From NCBI GenBank assembly GCA_963728295.1, contig CAVSKB010000026.1, positions 1 to 47,212 of the forward strand: a DNA stretch of 47,212 nt. Direction: 5' to 3'. The DNA comes from DATJKD01 sp963728295. Its GTDB lineage: Bacteria; Pseudomonadota; Gammaproteobacteria; Steroidobacterales; Steroidobacteraceae. How positions within the stretch are numbered: the first letter of the stretch is position 1; each line of letters opens with the position of its first letter. The notes beneath the pieces were generated by a model, which searched no databases, was not told the origin of the DNA, and saw only the letters and a list, made by a program, of their open reading frames with translations. Below are positions 8,404 through 18,799 of this stretch, one piece after another. The position numbers were made by a program, and so were the translations under genes.

Positions 8404-9827
8404 CGGTCCGCTCCCGCCGCCGCGGCCGGCGCACCCGGAGTGATTACGTACACCGTGCGATTGGTCGGTCGCAGGTACTCGTTGGCCGTCTTTTGAAGCA
8501 ACGCCGGCGTCACCTTCGCGAACTCGTCCTCGAGCCGGTTGATCCGGCCCGGATCGTCGTCGGACAGCGCAAAGGACGCGAGCAGGTTAGCGCGCCCGAA
8601 GCCCGCGAACTGCTCAATGTCGGCGTAGAGCGCCGAACGTGTCTTGATGAGCGCCCGATCGAGCGTCGCCTGGTCGACTCCTTGCTGCTGTATCCGCGCG
8701 ACCACCGCGTCAAAGGCCGCCAGCACCTGTTCGGAGGAGGTCGTCGAGTCGTGGAAGATCTGCGCGATCCAGAGCATCGGGCCGTTGTAGTCGAACATGT
8801 TGCCGAGGCCCCAGTTGATGCCAGCATCGACGCCGCCGGTCAGCGCACGTTTGCGCACGAGCTCGTCGTACAGCAGCGAGTCCGGGCCCTGCGCGAGCAG
8901 CTGATCGAGCAGACCGAACGCGTACCATTCGGGCGTGTTGCGCTCGGGGACGTGATAGCCGAGGCCGAGGGCGGGTCGGTTCGCGAGCGGGTCGGTGCGT
9001 CCCGTGCGCTTCTCCTTCTCCTGCCGTGGCTCGGTCAGATCCGGCGGCGGCGGCATCTTCGACTTAGGGATAGCTGCGAAATATTTCTCGATCCACGCTT
9101 TCGCGTTCGCCGGCTCAAAATCTCCCGAGACTACGACCACCGCGTTGTTGGGCGCGTAGAACATTTTGAAAAAGGCGCTGACGTCGGCGAGAGTCGCCGC
9201 ATCGAGGTGTTCGAAATCGCCGTAAAAGTTGTGCGCGTTGAACCAGTTCGTATTCGCGGCCATCGGCAGATCGATCCACGGAAAGCCGCCGTACGGCTGG
9301 TTTAGGACGTTGACCTTGACCTCGTTCTTGACCACTTCCTGCTGGTTCTTCAGGTTGTCCTGAGTGATCTGCAGACCGCGCATCCGGTCGGCCTCGGCCC
9401 ACAGGATCGTCTCGAGCACGTTTGACGGCACCACCTGGTAGTAGTTGGTGAAGTCGAAGCGCGTGGAGCCGTTCAGCAGGCCGCCGTTGGACTCCACCAG
9501 GCGGATGAATTCCATCTTTCCGAGATTCTGCGATCCCTGGAACATCATGTGCTCGAACAGGTGTGCGAACCCGGTCCGATCCCTGGGCTCGTTGCGAAAG
9601 CCGATGTTGTAGTAGACCGCGACGCAGGCCGTCGGTGTGGTCGTGTCGCGCGACAGCACGACCTTGAGACCATTCGGCAGCTTGTAGTAGTCGACCGGCA
9701 CGGACAGGCGCTTGCTGCCGACGACGGCCGGATGCGCGGAACTGGTGTCGGACGCCAGCGAGTGCGAAACCGTCAGCGCGAGCATCGCGGCGATTGGGAT
9801 GCGACAGCGCACGAGCGTGATATTCAT
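8400..9827 (-). CDS. M16 family zinc peptidase, catalytic subunit
   Basis: A 475-residue pitrilysin-type metallopeptidase with a signal peptide (about 1-25). The inverted zinc motif is intact: H89-L-F-E92-H93 in FAHLFEHMMFQG, with the third ligand E169 in VVKNEVKVN, 75 residues after H93, the usual spacing. The catalytic N-terminal domain and the second, degenerate domain are both complete. It likely cleaves small peptides in the periplasm together with its coupled inactive partner downstream. The spacing to the PBP gene upstream is 144 bases, so it may have its own promoter, although I could not pick a convincing one. Confidence 0.93.
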   Translation of the reverse strand: MNITLVRCRIPIAAMLALTVSHSLASDTSSAHPAVVGSKRLSVPVDYYKLPNGLKVVLSRDTTTPTACVAVYYNIGFRNEPRDRTGFAHLFEHMMFQGSQNLGKMEFIRLVESNGGLLNGSTRFDFTNYYQVVPSNVLETILWAEADRMRGLQITQDNLKNQQEVVKNEVKVNVLNQPYGGFPWIDLPMAANTNWFNAHNFYGDFEHLDAATLADVSAFFKMFYAPNNAVVVVSGDFEPANAKAWIEKYFAAIPKSKMPPPPDLTEPRQEKEKRTGRTDPLANRPALGLGYHVPERNTPEWYAFGLLDQLLAQGPDSLLYDELVRKRALTGGVDAGINWGLGNMFDYNGPMLWIAQIFHDSTTSSEQVLAAFDAVVARIQQQGVDQATLDRALIKTRSALYADIEQFAGFGRANLLASFALSDDDPGRINRLEDEFAKVTPALLQKTANEYLRPTNRTVYVITPGAPAAAAGADR

Positions 9828-9971
9828 CAGGAATTACTCTCGGCTGAGGTGCAGGGCCGCCGGGACGGCACACCCGCGGCGCGGGAGCATGAGTATATGG
9901 CGAAGTCCCCCCGGGGCTTGAGGCGGCGGGCGCGGTCCCCCAACGCCCCGTCGCACCCGCTAGCGATCTCG

Positions 9972-12900
9972 TTAGCTGCCAGCGCGTCCGTCGAGGCCGG
10001 TGGGCCGGGCACCGGTTGATGCAAGCCGCTGCTCGATCAGCGGCGCCAGCAGCCGGAGCACGGCGAGCGGCAGCTCGCTCGTGAATCGGTAGTCCGCGGC
10101 CGCCGACCCCTCGACCGAGGCCGTGATCACGCCGAAGTAGCGGTCGCCGACGTAGAAGGCGAAGCTCGCAGTGCGATCGAGCGCACGCGATGCTGCGAGC
10201 TGGCGACCGTGCGCGAAGACTTCGTGGCCGTTGTCCCCCGAGTCGGTGCCGGTCTTGCCGCCGACCTGCGCCGGTGCGCCATCCGGCCCGATGATCGCCG
10301 CCTTCACCGTCGTGCCGTCCCGTACTCGACGACCCCGGCCAGCACGTTGCGCAGTACATGCGCCACGGCGGGATGCATGACTCGTTCGCCGCGCTGCGGC
10401 TGGGCACGGAAGACACTGTGATAAGGAGTGCTGTCGGCGAAGCGCAGCTCGTCGATCAGCACGGACGGGCGACGCCACCCGTCATTGACGATGATGCCCA
10501 TCAGCTCCGCCAGCGCGGTGGGCCGGTCCGACGAGTTGCCGAGGGCGGTCGTCAGCGAGGGAACGAGCCGCTCGAACGGGAATCCCATCCGGCGCCAGGA
10601 AGGCGTCATATGCACGAAAGCGTCGCGCTCGATACGCCTCTTGAGCACGCAGGTCCTGCGCCCTGCGATTGCGCGTCCGGAACAGCCACGCTGACGACAC
10701 GTCTGTCGCGCCGTCGGCGCGGGCGGTCAGATCTTCGAACGAAAGCCCCGGCGTCCGGAGCAGCTCCCCTGCGCACCAGATCTCCAGCGGATGCAGGTCG
10801 AGCAGGTAGCCGTAGTCGGCAATCGTGAGCCGCGGATTCCCGTACGCGCTCGGCGAGGCGATGCACGTCGGCCGGCGCTCCCGGCGGCGTCCGGCGTCCA
10901 GGCGGCTACGTGCCGGGCGAGCCAGGCCGCGAGCCTCTCCTCGCCTGTGTTGCTCTGCCAGGCGTAGTACAGGACGGTGGCGCGACGCGCAGACACGTGC
11001 CCGCGCAGCAGGCGGCGCACCGTCTCCTTCTCGGTCAGACCCCGGTAGCTTCGATACGCCCGCTTCAGAACGAACATGGCCTCCTGGTCGGCGCTCTCTT
11101 CGAGGAAGCGGAGGCGCAGCGGATTGTCCGGGTCGGCAATCACGGCTTCAGCGTCATAGGGAAGCCGCGCGGCGTGGTACAGGACGAGGTCGCGCATCAG
11201 CCGTACGAAGACGCGATTACTCGACTGGATCAGCGCCGTGCGCAGCGAGAGAGCCGGGGGATGTACCACGTCTCCAGGTCTTGAAGCGCGGGCCGCTGCC
11301 CACCGCGGTGTTCGACCGGAAAGGACCACGCGGCGCGCCTCCGCCGGATACTCCCGTTCGAGCGCCTGCTGCAGGAAGGCCTCGAGGCCGATCGAGGGGT
11401 CGCTCTCCATGATCTGCTGGGCCCACGCGGTGATCGGATCGCGTGCCACCCGCGACGATCGAGTCGTCGCCGGCCGTCAGCTCCGCATGAAGCTGCGCCG
11501 ACGATTTCGAGGTAGTGGGCCAGCGTGCGCAACTTCGCCGTGCTGCCGAGCCCCATCTTCATGCCCGTGTTGAGATCGAAGGGCTGATCGAGCGAATCGG
11601 CGTGCACACGCAGCAGGTTCGTCTGTGGCGTCGCCTCGTAGAGCAGGACCGTGTAGGTGACGTCGGCCGGGTTTCCCTGCGACAGGAGGCGCTTGCCCGT
11701 GAGCGCGTGGCTCGCGACGAATGCCGGATCGCGCAGGTCCGTCAGCAGGCGCCGGACGGCGCTCTGCAGCGGCACGTCGATCGTGCTGCCGACCTCGACA
11801 TCCAGGCGATCGAGGTCGTACAGCCCCGGCACGTTCAGGAGGTCGAGCAGCTCCGTCCGCGCGGCATGCGACTGCCCTTGCGCGCGCTCGCGCGTCCGGG
11901 CCATCGGCCGGGGGTGATGTCCGGAATCGCAGCGGTGCCCGTCCCACGCGTTCCGCGAGCTCGGGGCTCAGCACACCCGCCGCGCCGAGCAGCCGTGTGT
12001 AGGCGTTGAGCCGTTCCTCGAGCGCGGCGCGATCCTGCACCAGGAGTCGCGTCGGCTCGCGCACGGCACAGAGCAGGGCGAGCACAGCCTTGTACGCGGC
12101 GACTTTCTGCGCTGATGATGCCGCGATCCAGGAGGCTGCGCTGCACGTCGGCGAAATCGAGTCCGAACCAGGCGTGCAGACCTTCGCCCAATCCGTGCAC
12201 CTCGCCATGGTCCGGCACCGCCGCGAGCGGCATCGAGTTCAAGTAATCGACGACGATGTCCCGACGGTACGCGCGGGTATCGGCACCCGATCGATAGGCC
12301 TTCAGGCTCGCCCCGTGACCTGCTGGAGCTTGTCCAGCGGCGAGGACGTGCGCCCGCCGGGCGAGTGGCGGAACTTCTCGATCTGCGTGGCGAGCGTGCT
12401 GCCACCTTCGGTGGCGAGCGGCAGGCCGAGGCCTCGCCCAAGGTACAGCAGCCATGCCCTCGAGAGCCGCTCCCAGTCGAGCGCAGGATTGTGCCGCGGG
12501 CTCCCGGTCCCCAGCAGCTCGCGGTCCTCGATGAACAGCAGGCTCTCGACGACGAGCGGCGGCACGTCCTCGTAGCGCTCGAAGAGCAGTCTTCCGGGCC
12601 GTGCGTCGAACATCACGGCCCCGTTTGCGCCGCGGACCACGAGACCGCCGCTCGCCTTCTCGCGATACGGCGGCGCGATGCCGAGACCGGCAAGCTGCGC
12701 CGTCGCCTCGGACATCTGCGCCTGCTCGGCGATCCCAAAGCCTCGCAACAGGAGCCGGTGGGTGAATTCCGGCAGGCGGGAGTAACCGAGCTGCTGATCG
12801 TGCGGACCGCTGCCGGGGAATACGATCCGGGAGCTCGGGCCGGCACCGATATCGTAAGTGAGCCGCGCGGCGTAGCGCGCGAAGAGGCTGGACTGCAGGC

Positions 12901-13033
12901 GCGAGGTGCGCACCTCGTCGACGATCGCGAGCGCGAGCAGCGCACGCAAAGGAGAATCAGCCACGTCTGCCGGCGCGGCGCTCGCTGGCTTCGACCCGAC
13001 GGGCAGGGTGGAGGCCGGACGCGACTCGAGCAT
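9972..13033 (-). CDS. Class A penicillin-binding protein (GT51 transglycosylase plus transpeptidase), many frame breaks
   Basis: Peptidoglycan polymerase and crosslinker anchored in the inner membrane. The coding signal is continuous from about 13033 to the TAA at 9972 but jumps frame near 12310, 12115, 11930, 11500, 10870, 10645 and 10330. No nonsense codon is seen besides those caused by shifts. All key motifs survive: GT51 IEDREL and GGSTLATQIEKF, the YLNSMPLAAVPDHGEVHGLG segment, then the transpeptidase triad SxxK as STAK (about 11540), SxN as SSN in IQSSNR (about 11210) and KTGTDSG (about 10240). Preserved motifs in a shifted gene suggest sequencing indels, not a dead gene. The start is uncertain; ATG 13033 (MLESRPAS) or 13078 is possible, and the N-terminal membrane anchor is short. 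Confidence 0.8.
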
Positions 13034-13145
13034 TATCCCCCGCGAACCCGGGCATCCCTGATGCTCGAACCATCGCACGTCCCGGTGCCGCGACGAGAAG
13101 AATACGCCCGGCGCCGGCGAACCGCAAACACGCGGATCGAGCGGC

Positions 13146-13216
13146 TATTGCTGCGGCAGCTGATCGACGGCGAGCAGCTGGCGTCGGTGCTTGCGGGGCG
13201 GCTGTCCCAGAGCTGA
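13146..13216 (+). pseudogene. C-terminal fragment of an Mrr-type nuclease-like gene
   Basis: The plus strand encodes RQLIDGEQLASVLAGR before a stop at 13216, matching the C-terminal end of the Mrr-like protein at 6534-7016 (RQIELIDGEQLAPLLTGR) at protein and DNA level. Nothing upstream resembles the rest of that domain. It lies between the PBP start and the aminotransferase end and looks like a leftover of a second, mostly deleted copy. Confidence 0.5.
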
Positions 13217-13223
13217 GAGATCC

Positions 13224-15592
13224 TCAGACCCGCGCCAGCGCGCGATCGAGCCCCTCGAGCAGCATCCTCGCATTGTCCGGCGTGAACACGAGCGGCGGCC
13301 GGATCTTGATGACGTTGTCGAACGCGCCCGTGCGCCCGAGCAGGAACCCGTCCTCGCGCAGCAGGTTCATGATCCGGTCGGCCTCCTCGACGGCCGGCGC
13401 GCGCGTCGCGTGGTCGCGCACGATCTCGAGCCCCCAGAACAGGCCCTTGCCGCGCACGTCCGCGACCAGCGGATGCTTCGCCGCGAGCTTCGCGAGCCCG
13501 GACTCCAGCACCTTGCCCGCCGCGATCACGTTCTGCTGCATGCCCTCGCGCTCCAGCACGTCGAGCACCGCCATGCCGACCGCGGCGGAGACCGGGTTGC
13601 CGCCGAAGGTGTTGAAGTAGGAGAACTTCGCCGCGAACTTCGCCGCGATCGCGGGCGTCGTGATGACCGCGCCGATCGGGTGGCCGTCGCCGATCGGCTT
13701 GCCGAGCGCGACGATGTCGGGCACGACATCCGAGTAGCTGAACGCCCACATCTCGTCGCCCGGTGCGGTAGAAGCCCGGATTGCACCTCGTCGGCGATGA
13801 AGAGCCCGCCGGCGGCACGGATCGCGCCGGCGGTGTACTCGAGATAGCCTGGCGGCGAGCAGGATCGTGCCGTTGGAGTCGAAGATGATGTCGCACACCC
13901 ACGCCGCGGCGCCCTGCTTGCGCTCCTGCAGCTTCGCGATCGCCGTGTCGATGTGCGCCGCGTACTTCATGCCCGAGATCCGGCGTGCCGTAGCGGTACT
14001 CGCCGCGGTAACCGTTGGGCGGCGGCACCGTCGCGAGCCACGCCGGCTGCTCCGACTTCGGGTACATGCAGGTCGAGGCCGTGCCGACCACGTTCGAGTT
14101 GCCGTGGTAGGAGTCGTCGGAGACGATCACGCCCTCGTTCCTGCTGACGACGCGCGCGATGCGGATCGCGAGGTCGATGGCCTCGGTGCCGGTGCACACG
14201 AAGTAGCAGACGCGCAGCGGCTCCGGCATCGTCGCCGTCGAGCCGCTCCGCGTAGCGCACGACGTTGTCGTGCAGGTAGCGCGTGTGCGTGTTCAGCGTC
14301 GCCGCCTGGCGCGACAGCGCCGCGACCACGTGCGGATGGCAGTGCCCGACCGAGGCCACGTTGTTGTAGCAATCGAGGTAGCGCCGGCCGTCCGCGTCGA
14401 AGAGCCAGGTGCCCTCGCCGCGCACCAGGTGCACGGGGCGGTCATAGAACAGCCGATAGCTCGGCCCGAGCGCGCGGCCGCGCCGCTCGCGCAGCTCGGC
14501 GATATCGACGTTCGCTCGGCGCGCGGCCGACGCGCCCGCAGGCGGCGCGATAGCGCTCGTGCACTTCCGCGCGATCGAGCGCGAGGAACCGCGTCAGCGC
14601 GCGCACGATGTCGGGCCGCTCCTCCGTCAGCCAGGCGGGCGGCTTCTCGGTCGCGTGGATGCGGAAGTCGTACAGGCAGAGCGCGGTCGCGAGCCGGAGC
14701 AGCGTCAGGTCGTGCAGGATCGCCAGCTCCTCGTCCGCGAGCGGCAGCACGGCGTTCCAGGCCTCCACCTGCGCGACGGCATTCTCGAGCGACATCTCGC
14801 CGTGGCGGGCGAAGCTCGCGAGGGTCACCGCGAGGTCCTGCACCAGCGGCGCGTGCACCATGTCGCCGAAATCGATGACGCCGACGATCTCGTCGGTGCC
14901 GGACTCCGCGCGCAGCAGGTTGTCGGCGTGGCCGTCGCTGTGCACGACCTGCGCGCGCAGCGCGGGCAGGCGCGGCAGGACCTCGCGCTGGAAGCGCGCG
15001 TTGAAATCCGCGCAGAGCGCCTTCGCATCGTCGGCCACCCAGGCCTGGATGCCGGGCTCCAGCAGCAGCGCCCGCTGGATGTCCCAGGCCACGAAGTGCC
15101 GCGCGTGCGGGTGGAAGAAGCCCCGCAGTCCGTGCGCGAGCTTCGCCTGGAAGGCGGCGGCGTTGCGGAGCGCGTTGATGCCGAGCGGCTTGCTCTGCGA
15201 GAGCGGCGTGCCCGGAATCCAGCTCAGCAGCCGCACCATGTGGCGCGTGCCGTCCGCGGCGGCGATCCACTCGCGGTCATTGCCCGCTCGTCGAGGCGAT
15301 GATGCGCGGCACGGGCAGGTCCGGCGCGTGACGCTCCAGGTGGCGCAGCGCCGCGACCTGGAAATCGACGGCGCCCTCGCTCTCGCCGGCGGCGGAGACC
15401 TTCAGCACGTAGCTCGCGCCGTCCGCGGTCGTGACCCGGTGGTTCTGGTCGCGCTCGCCGTCGAGCGGCGTGAGCTCGCCCTCGAGGCCCCAGTGCTCGC
15501 GGGCGACAGTCCGCGAGCTGCTCGAGCGGAAACCGGGCGGGATTGAAGTTCAGGTCCACGGCGCTGAGCGGCCGCTGCGTGGCGACATTCAT
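13224..15592 (-). CDS. APH-type kinase fused to class III aminotransferase-fold phospho-lyase/aminotransferase, frame-broken
   Basis: About 785 residues. The N-terminal half is a choline/aminoglycoside-kinase fold with VVHSDGHADNLL (catalytic Asp and Asn) and VIDFGDMVHA (metal-binding DFG). The C-terminal half is a class III PLP enzyme with YNNVASVGHCHP, the CTGTEA phosphate cup, DDSYHGNS, DEVQSGFYRTG (recovered only after frame correction) and the Schiff-base lysine in ALGKPIGDGHP. Single-base breaks occur near 15510, 15280, 14520, 14240, 13985, 13850 and 13775. In animals the hydroxylysine kinase and phospho-hydroxylysine/phosphoethanolamine phospho-lyases are exactly these two folds. The fusion therefore suggests phosphorylation then elimination on one amino-alcohol substrate; this is inference. 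Confidence 0.8.
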
Positions 15593-15787
15593 TCGGTACG
15601 ACTCCGTCGCAGGTCAGATCGCCACAGGCGTCGATGCGGAGTATAGCGGCGGGACCCCCGCCCGAGCGGGCTGGCGGGTGTTTGCGAGGTCGAGCAGATA
15701 CCAGTCGGGCGCGCCATTGGTGTCATCGGGCAGCAAGTGAGACGCGGTCGACGGTCACGGCGCTCGCAGTCTTACAACATCGGCCGG

Positions 15788-17017
15788 ATGACCGTCGAAG
15801 CGTTGCCCATTGCCTCAGAATTCCCGGCACCGCCCCCCCGCGGGTGCACGGGACTCGTGCTGACCGGCGGCGGAGCACGCTCCGCCTACCAGGTGGGCGT
15901 CATGCGGGCGGTGGCCGACCTCCTGCCGCGCGACGCACCGACGCCATTTCACGTGATCACCGGCACGTCGGCCGGCGCGATCGTGGCTGCCAACGTCGCC
16001 GCGTACGCGTCGCATTTCCGCGCGGGCGTCGTGGCGCTGGAGCGTGTCTGGCGCAACTTCCACGTGGACCAGGTGTTCCGTACGGACGCGCCGAGCCTGC
16101 TGCGCGCCGCCTTTCGCTGGCTGGCGGCCCTGCTGTCCGTTGGGCGGCTCGCCTCGCCACCGGACTCGCTGCTCGACAACACGCCATTGCGGCAGCTGCT
16201 CGAGCGGGGAGTCGATTTCGACCGCATACGCGAAGCGCTGGCGACAGGACACCTGGAAGCGCTTGCCATCTCGGCGGCCGGGTACAGCAGTGCCCGTTCG
16301 TTCGCCTTCTACCAGAGTCGCATTCATCCGGTCGCCGATGCCTCGGACTGGCCGCGGGGCGTCGCTGCCCACCTTGGGCTCGATCACCTGATGGCTAGCA
16401 GCGCGGTGCCATTCCTGTTTCCCCCGGTCCGAATGCACGGTGAGTATTTCGGCGACGGCGCCATGCGTCAGGTCGCGCCGCTGAGTCCGGCGATCCGCCT
16501 CGGTGCCGACCGCCTGTTCGTGGTGGGCGTGCGCGACAAACGCCCGGAGGTACCGCTGAACGCGGACTCGGCATCGACGCCGAGCTTCGGGCGACTGTTT
16601 GGCTTCATGCTGGACACCCTGTTCATGGACTCTCTGCACGCCGGTGTAGCGCAACTCGAGCGGCTGAATCGGCTGGTGGCGCAATCATTGGTGCCGAACC
16701 CCGAGGGCCTACGTCACATCGACTCGCTCGTACTCGTGCCTGGTGCGGACCTCAGCGCCATCGCCGCCAGGCATGCGCGCCAGATGCCGCGGACCGTGCG
16801 CGCGCTGCTTCGCATCCTGGGCGCCGCCAATGAGGACGGATCGGAACTGCTCAGCTACCTCTTGTTCGAGTCGGCCTATACCCGCGAACTGATCGCGCTC
16901 GGGTATGCCGATACGATGGCGCGCCGCAAGGAGGTGGCCGCATTCCTTAACCCACGTGCGCGCGAAAAGCACGTTGATGAGCGGTTGGGCTCGCCCTGTC
17001 GCTCGAACGTACCATAG
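15788..17017 (+). CDS. Patatin-like phospholipase
   Basis: A 409-residue serine lipase of the patatin family, probably cytoplasmic or peripheral to the inner membrane. The oxyanion-hole loop LTGGGARSAYQVG (about 25-37), the nucleophile elbow GTSAG with S61, and the catalytic Asp in FGDGAMRQ (D223) are all present, forming the Ser-Asp dyad. No signal peptide is visible. The ATG at 15788 (MTVEALPIAS) was chosen because the glycine-rich loop then sits at the usual distance from the N-terminus. The gene is alone on this strand and convergent with the epimerase gene, with a 12-base gap. Confidence 0.92.
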   Translation: MTVEALPIASEFPAPPPRGCTGLVLTGGGARSAYQVGVMRAVADLLPRDAPTPFHVITGTSAGAIVAANVAAYASHFRAGVVALERVWRNFHVDQVFRTDAPSLLRAAFRWLAALLSVGRLASPPDSLLDNTPLRQLLERGVDFDRIREALATGHLEALAISAAGYSSARSFAFYQSRIHPVADASDWPRGVAAHLGLDHLMASSAVPFLFPPVRMHGEYFGDGAMRQVAPLSPAIRLGADRLFVVGVRDKRPEVPLNADSASTPSFGRLFGFMLDTLFMDSLHAGVAQLERLNRLVAQSLVPNPEGLRHIDSLVLVPGADLSAIAARHARQMPRTVRALLRILGAANEDGSELLSYLLFESAYTRELIALGYADTMARRKEVAAFLNPRAREKHVDERLGSPCRSNVP

Positions 17018-17029
17018 GCGCGCGGCCGG

Positions 17030-17929
17030 TCAGCGTCTGCTGAGTACCGAATCGAGAGCTGGCCGCAGCTCGGGATACCTGAACCGGTAGCCGGAATCGA
17101 GCGTTCGCTTAGGGATCGCTTGCTGACCGGTCAGGAGCAGATGCGCCATCTCGCCGATCAGCAGGCGCACCACCGGCGCCGGCATCGCCAGGACGGCGGG
17201 GCGGTGCAGGGCGGCGCCGAGTTGCTTCACGAATTCGCGATTGGTGACGGGTGCAGGCGCTGTGGCGTTGAAGGCGCCCTCGAGTGACTGGTGCGTGAGC
17301 AGGTGCACGATGAGGCCGATCTCGTCCTCCAGGTGGATCCACGACATCCATTGCCGGCCGTCACCCAGGCGGCCGCCGAGTCCGAGCTTGAACGCTGGCA
17401 GCATCTGCGCGAGCGCACCGCCGCGACCAAGGACAATGCCCGTGCGCAGCAGGCAGACGCGTACGCCTGACGACACGGCGCGCAGCGCCGCCGCCTCCCA
17501 CGCCGCGCAAAGTTCCGACTGGTACTCCTGTCCGGCCGGGCTCAATTCATCGAGGACCTCGTCACCGCGCGCTCCGTAGTAACCGACCGCGGAACCGCTC
17601 ACCAGCACGCGAGGCTTGCTGGGAGTGCGCGCGATGTAGTCGAGCAACTGCTCCGTGACGCCGACACGACTGTCGCGGAAGGTCTTCTTGCGGCGTTCGT
17701 TCCAGCGATGCGCGGCCAGGTTCTCGCCGGCAAGGTTCACGATCGCGTCGGGCGCGCTGTCGCCACTCAGGATCGACAACGAGCCGACCACCGGCACACG
17801 CCCGGCAAAATGGCGCTGGGCGCGGGAGGGATCGCGTGTCAGCACAGTGACACGATGTCCCTCCGCCTGAAGGCGCACGCATAACGCGGTGCCGATGAAG
17901 CCCGTGCCGCCAGTGACCAGGATGTGCAT
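17030..17929 (-). CDS. TIGR01777 family NAD-dependent epimerase/dehydratase (SDR39U1/YfcH-like)
   Basis: A 299-residue atypical short-chain dehydrogenase. The start MHILVTGGTGFIGTALC gives the Rossmann GxxGxxG at residues 7-13. Further family marks are VNLAGENLAAHRWNERRKK (about 80-98), SGSAVGYYGARGDE with the YxxxK-region tyrosine but no standard lysine, and the C-terminal DUF1731 domain ending in DSGYRFRYPELRPAL. Full length for the family. The longer frame to 18538 is an artefact of a frame break in the HxlR gene upstream. Physiological substrate unknown. Confidence 0.92.
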   Translation of the reverse strand: MHILVTGGTGFIGTALCVRLQAEGHRVTVLTRDPSRAQRHFAGRVPVVGSLSILSGDSAPDAIVNLAGENLAAHRWNERRKKTFRDSRVGVTEQLLDYIARTPSKPRVLVSGSAVGYYGARGDEVLDELSPAGQEYQSELCAAWEAAALRAVSSGVRVCLLRTGIVLGRGGALAQMLPAFKLGLGGRLGDGRQWMSWIHLEDEIGLIVHLLTHQSLEGAFNATAPAPVTNREFVKQLGAALHRPAVLAMPAPVVRLLIGEMAHLLLTGQQAIPKRTLDSGYRFRYPELRPALDSVLSRR

Positions 17930-17949
17930 CAGTACGGCGGAGTCCTCCC

Positions 17950-18647
17950 TCAGGCTGCCGAGCTCACCCCAATCCGGGAGACCGGCTTGATGTGGGCGAA
18001 GGCGCTGCGGGCGTTCCAGGTGGGGAAGGCTCGTACGATCCACGAGAGACCGTGGAGCTGGATGCGGCGGGTGCGGGTGGCGTCGGCCCAGGTGAGCTGC
18101 CCGGCGTGCCATTTGATGAAGGCTTCGGCTTCCGCCGTGATGTAGAGGTCCTCGTCGAAGCCGGGGTACGTCTTGCAGATCTCGGTGTCTCCGTGCTCGA
18201 TCAGCAGCCAAAACCGCTCGTTGCGAGGGCGGCCGGTGAAGTCGAAGCGGATGACGACACGTCGGTCCGGGAGCCGGTCTCGTCGCAGCGCGTTGCACAT
18301 CGACCAGAGAGCCACAAAAGGATCGAGGTGCTCGGGGGCGATCTCGAGCCAGGCGCACCCCATTCGCCGAGCGACCCGCAGACCTTGAAGAGGTCGCGAC
18401 CCGCGGGCGTGAGCTCGTAGTGGCACCCGCGCCCGTCGGGCTTGGGTGTCGACTCGACGATGGCGAGCCGTTCGAGCTGCTTGAGGCGCTGTGAGAGCAG
18501 AGTGCGGGAGAGCCCGGGCGCGCCCTCCAGGATGTCACTGAAGCTTCCGCAGCCCAGGTACAGGTTGCGGATGATCAGTGGCGTCCAGCGCTCGGCGAAG
18601 ATCTCGGCGCCACGGGCGATGGGGCAGTACTGGCCGTAGGTTCGCAC
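17950..18647 (-). CDS. HxlR family winged-helix regulator with C-terminal sensing domain, one frame break
   Basis: About 232 residues once a one-base gap in a G-run near 18360 is closed. Residues 1-95 form the HxlR DNA-binding domain: CPIARGAEIFAERWTPLIIR, the LSRTLLSQRLKQLE recognition helix and the DGRGCHYELTPAGRDL wing. The rest (CAWLEIAPEHLDPF to the end) is the SCP2-like C-terminal domain found in longer HxlR proteins. It starts divergently from the FAD-oxidoreductase gene, and an inverted repeat with 8-bp arms lies 30 bases before its start, so it probably controls both. The break sits in GGGG, consistent with a homopolymer sequencing error. Confidence 0.82.
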
Positions 18648-18677
18648 GACGCCAGTGTCGCGCGCCTGCCTTCGGCA

Positions 18678-18702
18678 GTGAAGTCCAGATTATTGACTTC
18701 AC
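18678..18702. promoter_or_regulatory. Inverted-repeat operator between hxlR-like and FAD-oxidoreductase genes
   Basis: GTGAAGTC (18678-18685) and GACTTCAC (18695-18702) are perfect 8-bp inverted arms around a 9-base spacer rich in A and T. It is in the divergent intergenic region, 30 bases upstream of the HxlR-like ATG. On the minus strand the spacer contains TAATCT, a possible -10 box of the regulator, so binding would block its transcription. HxlR proteins bind such dyads as dimers; which regulator binds here is inferred from position. Confidence 0.6.
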
Positions 18703-18799
18703 AGGCGCGGTCCACGGTGGTCCGATTGGGCCCTCGAGAAAGGCCAACCGATGCGCGACCAGCGAGCAAGTCTGCCACCTGAGCGAGGAGGCAACCGCC

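Noticed and set aside
8388..9305. 305-codon plus-strand frame antisense to the catalytic M16 gene
   Set aside because: Shadow frame of a GC-rich gene; the minus-strand protein has a complete HxxEH...E zinc site.
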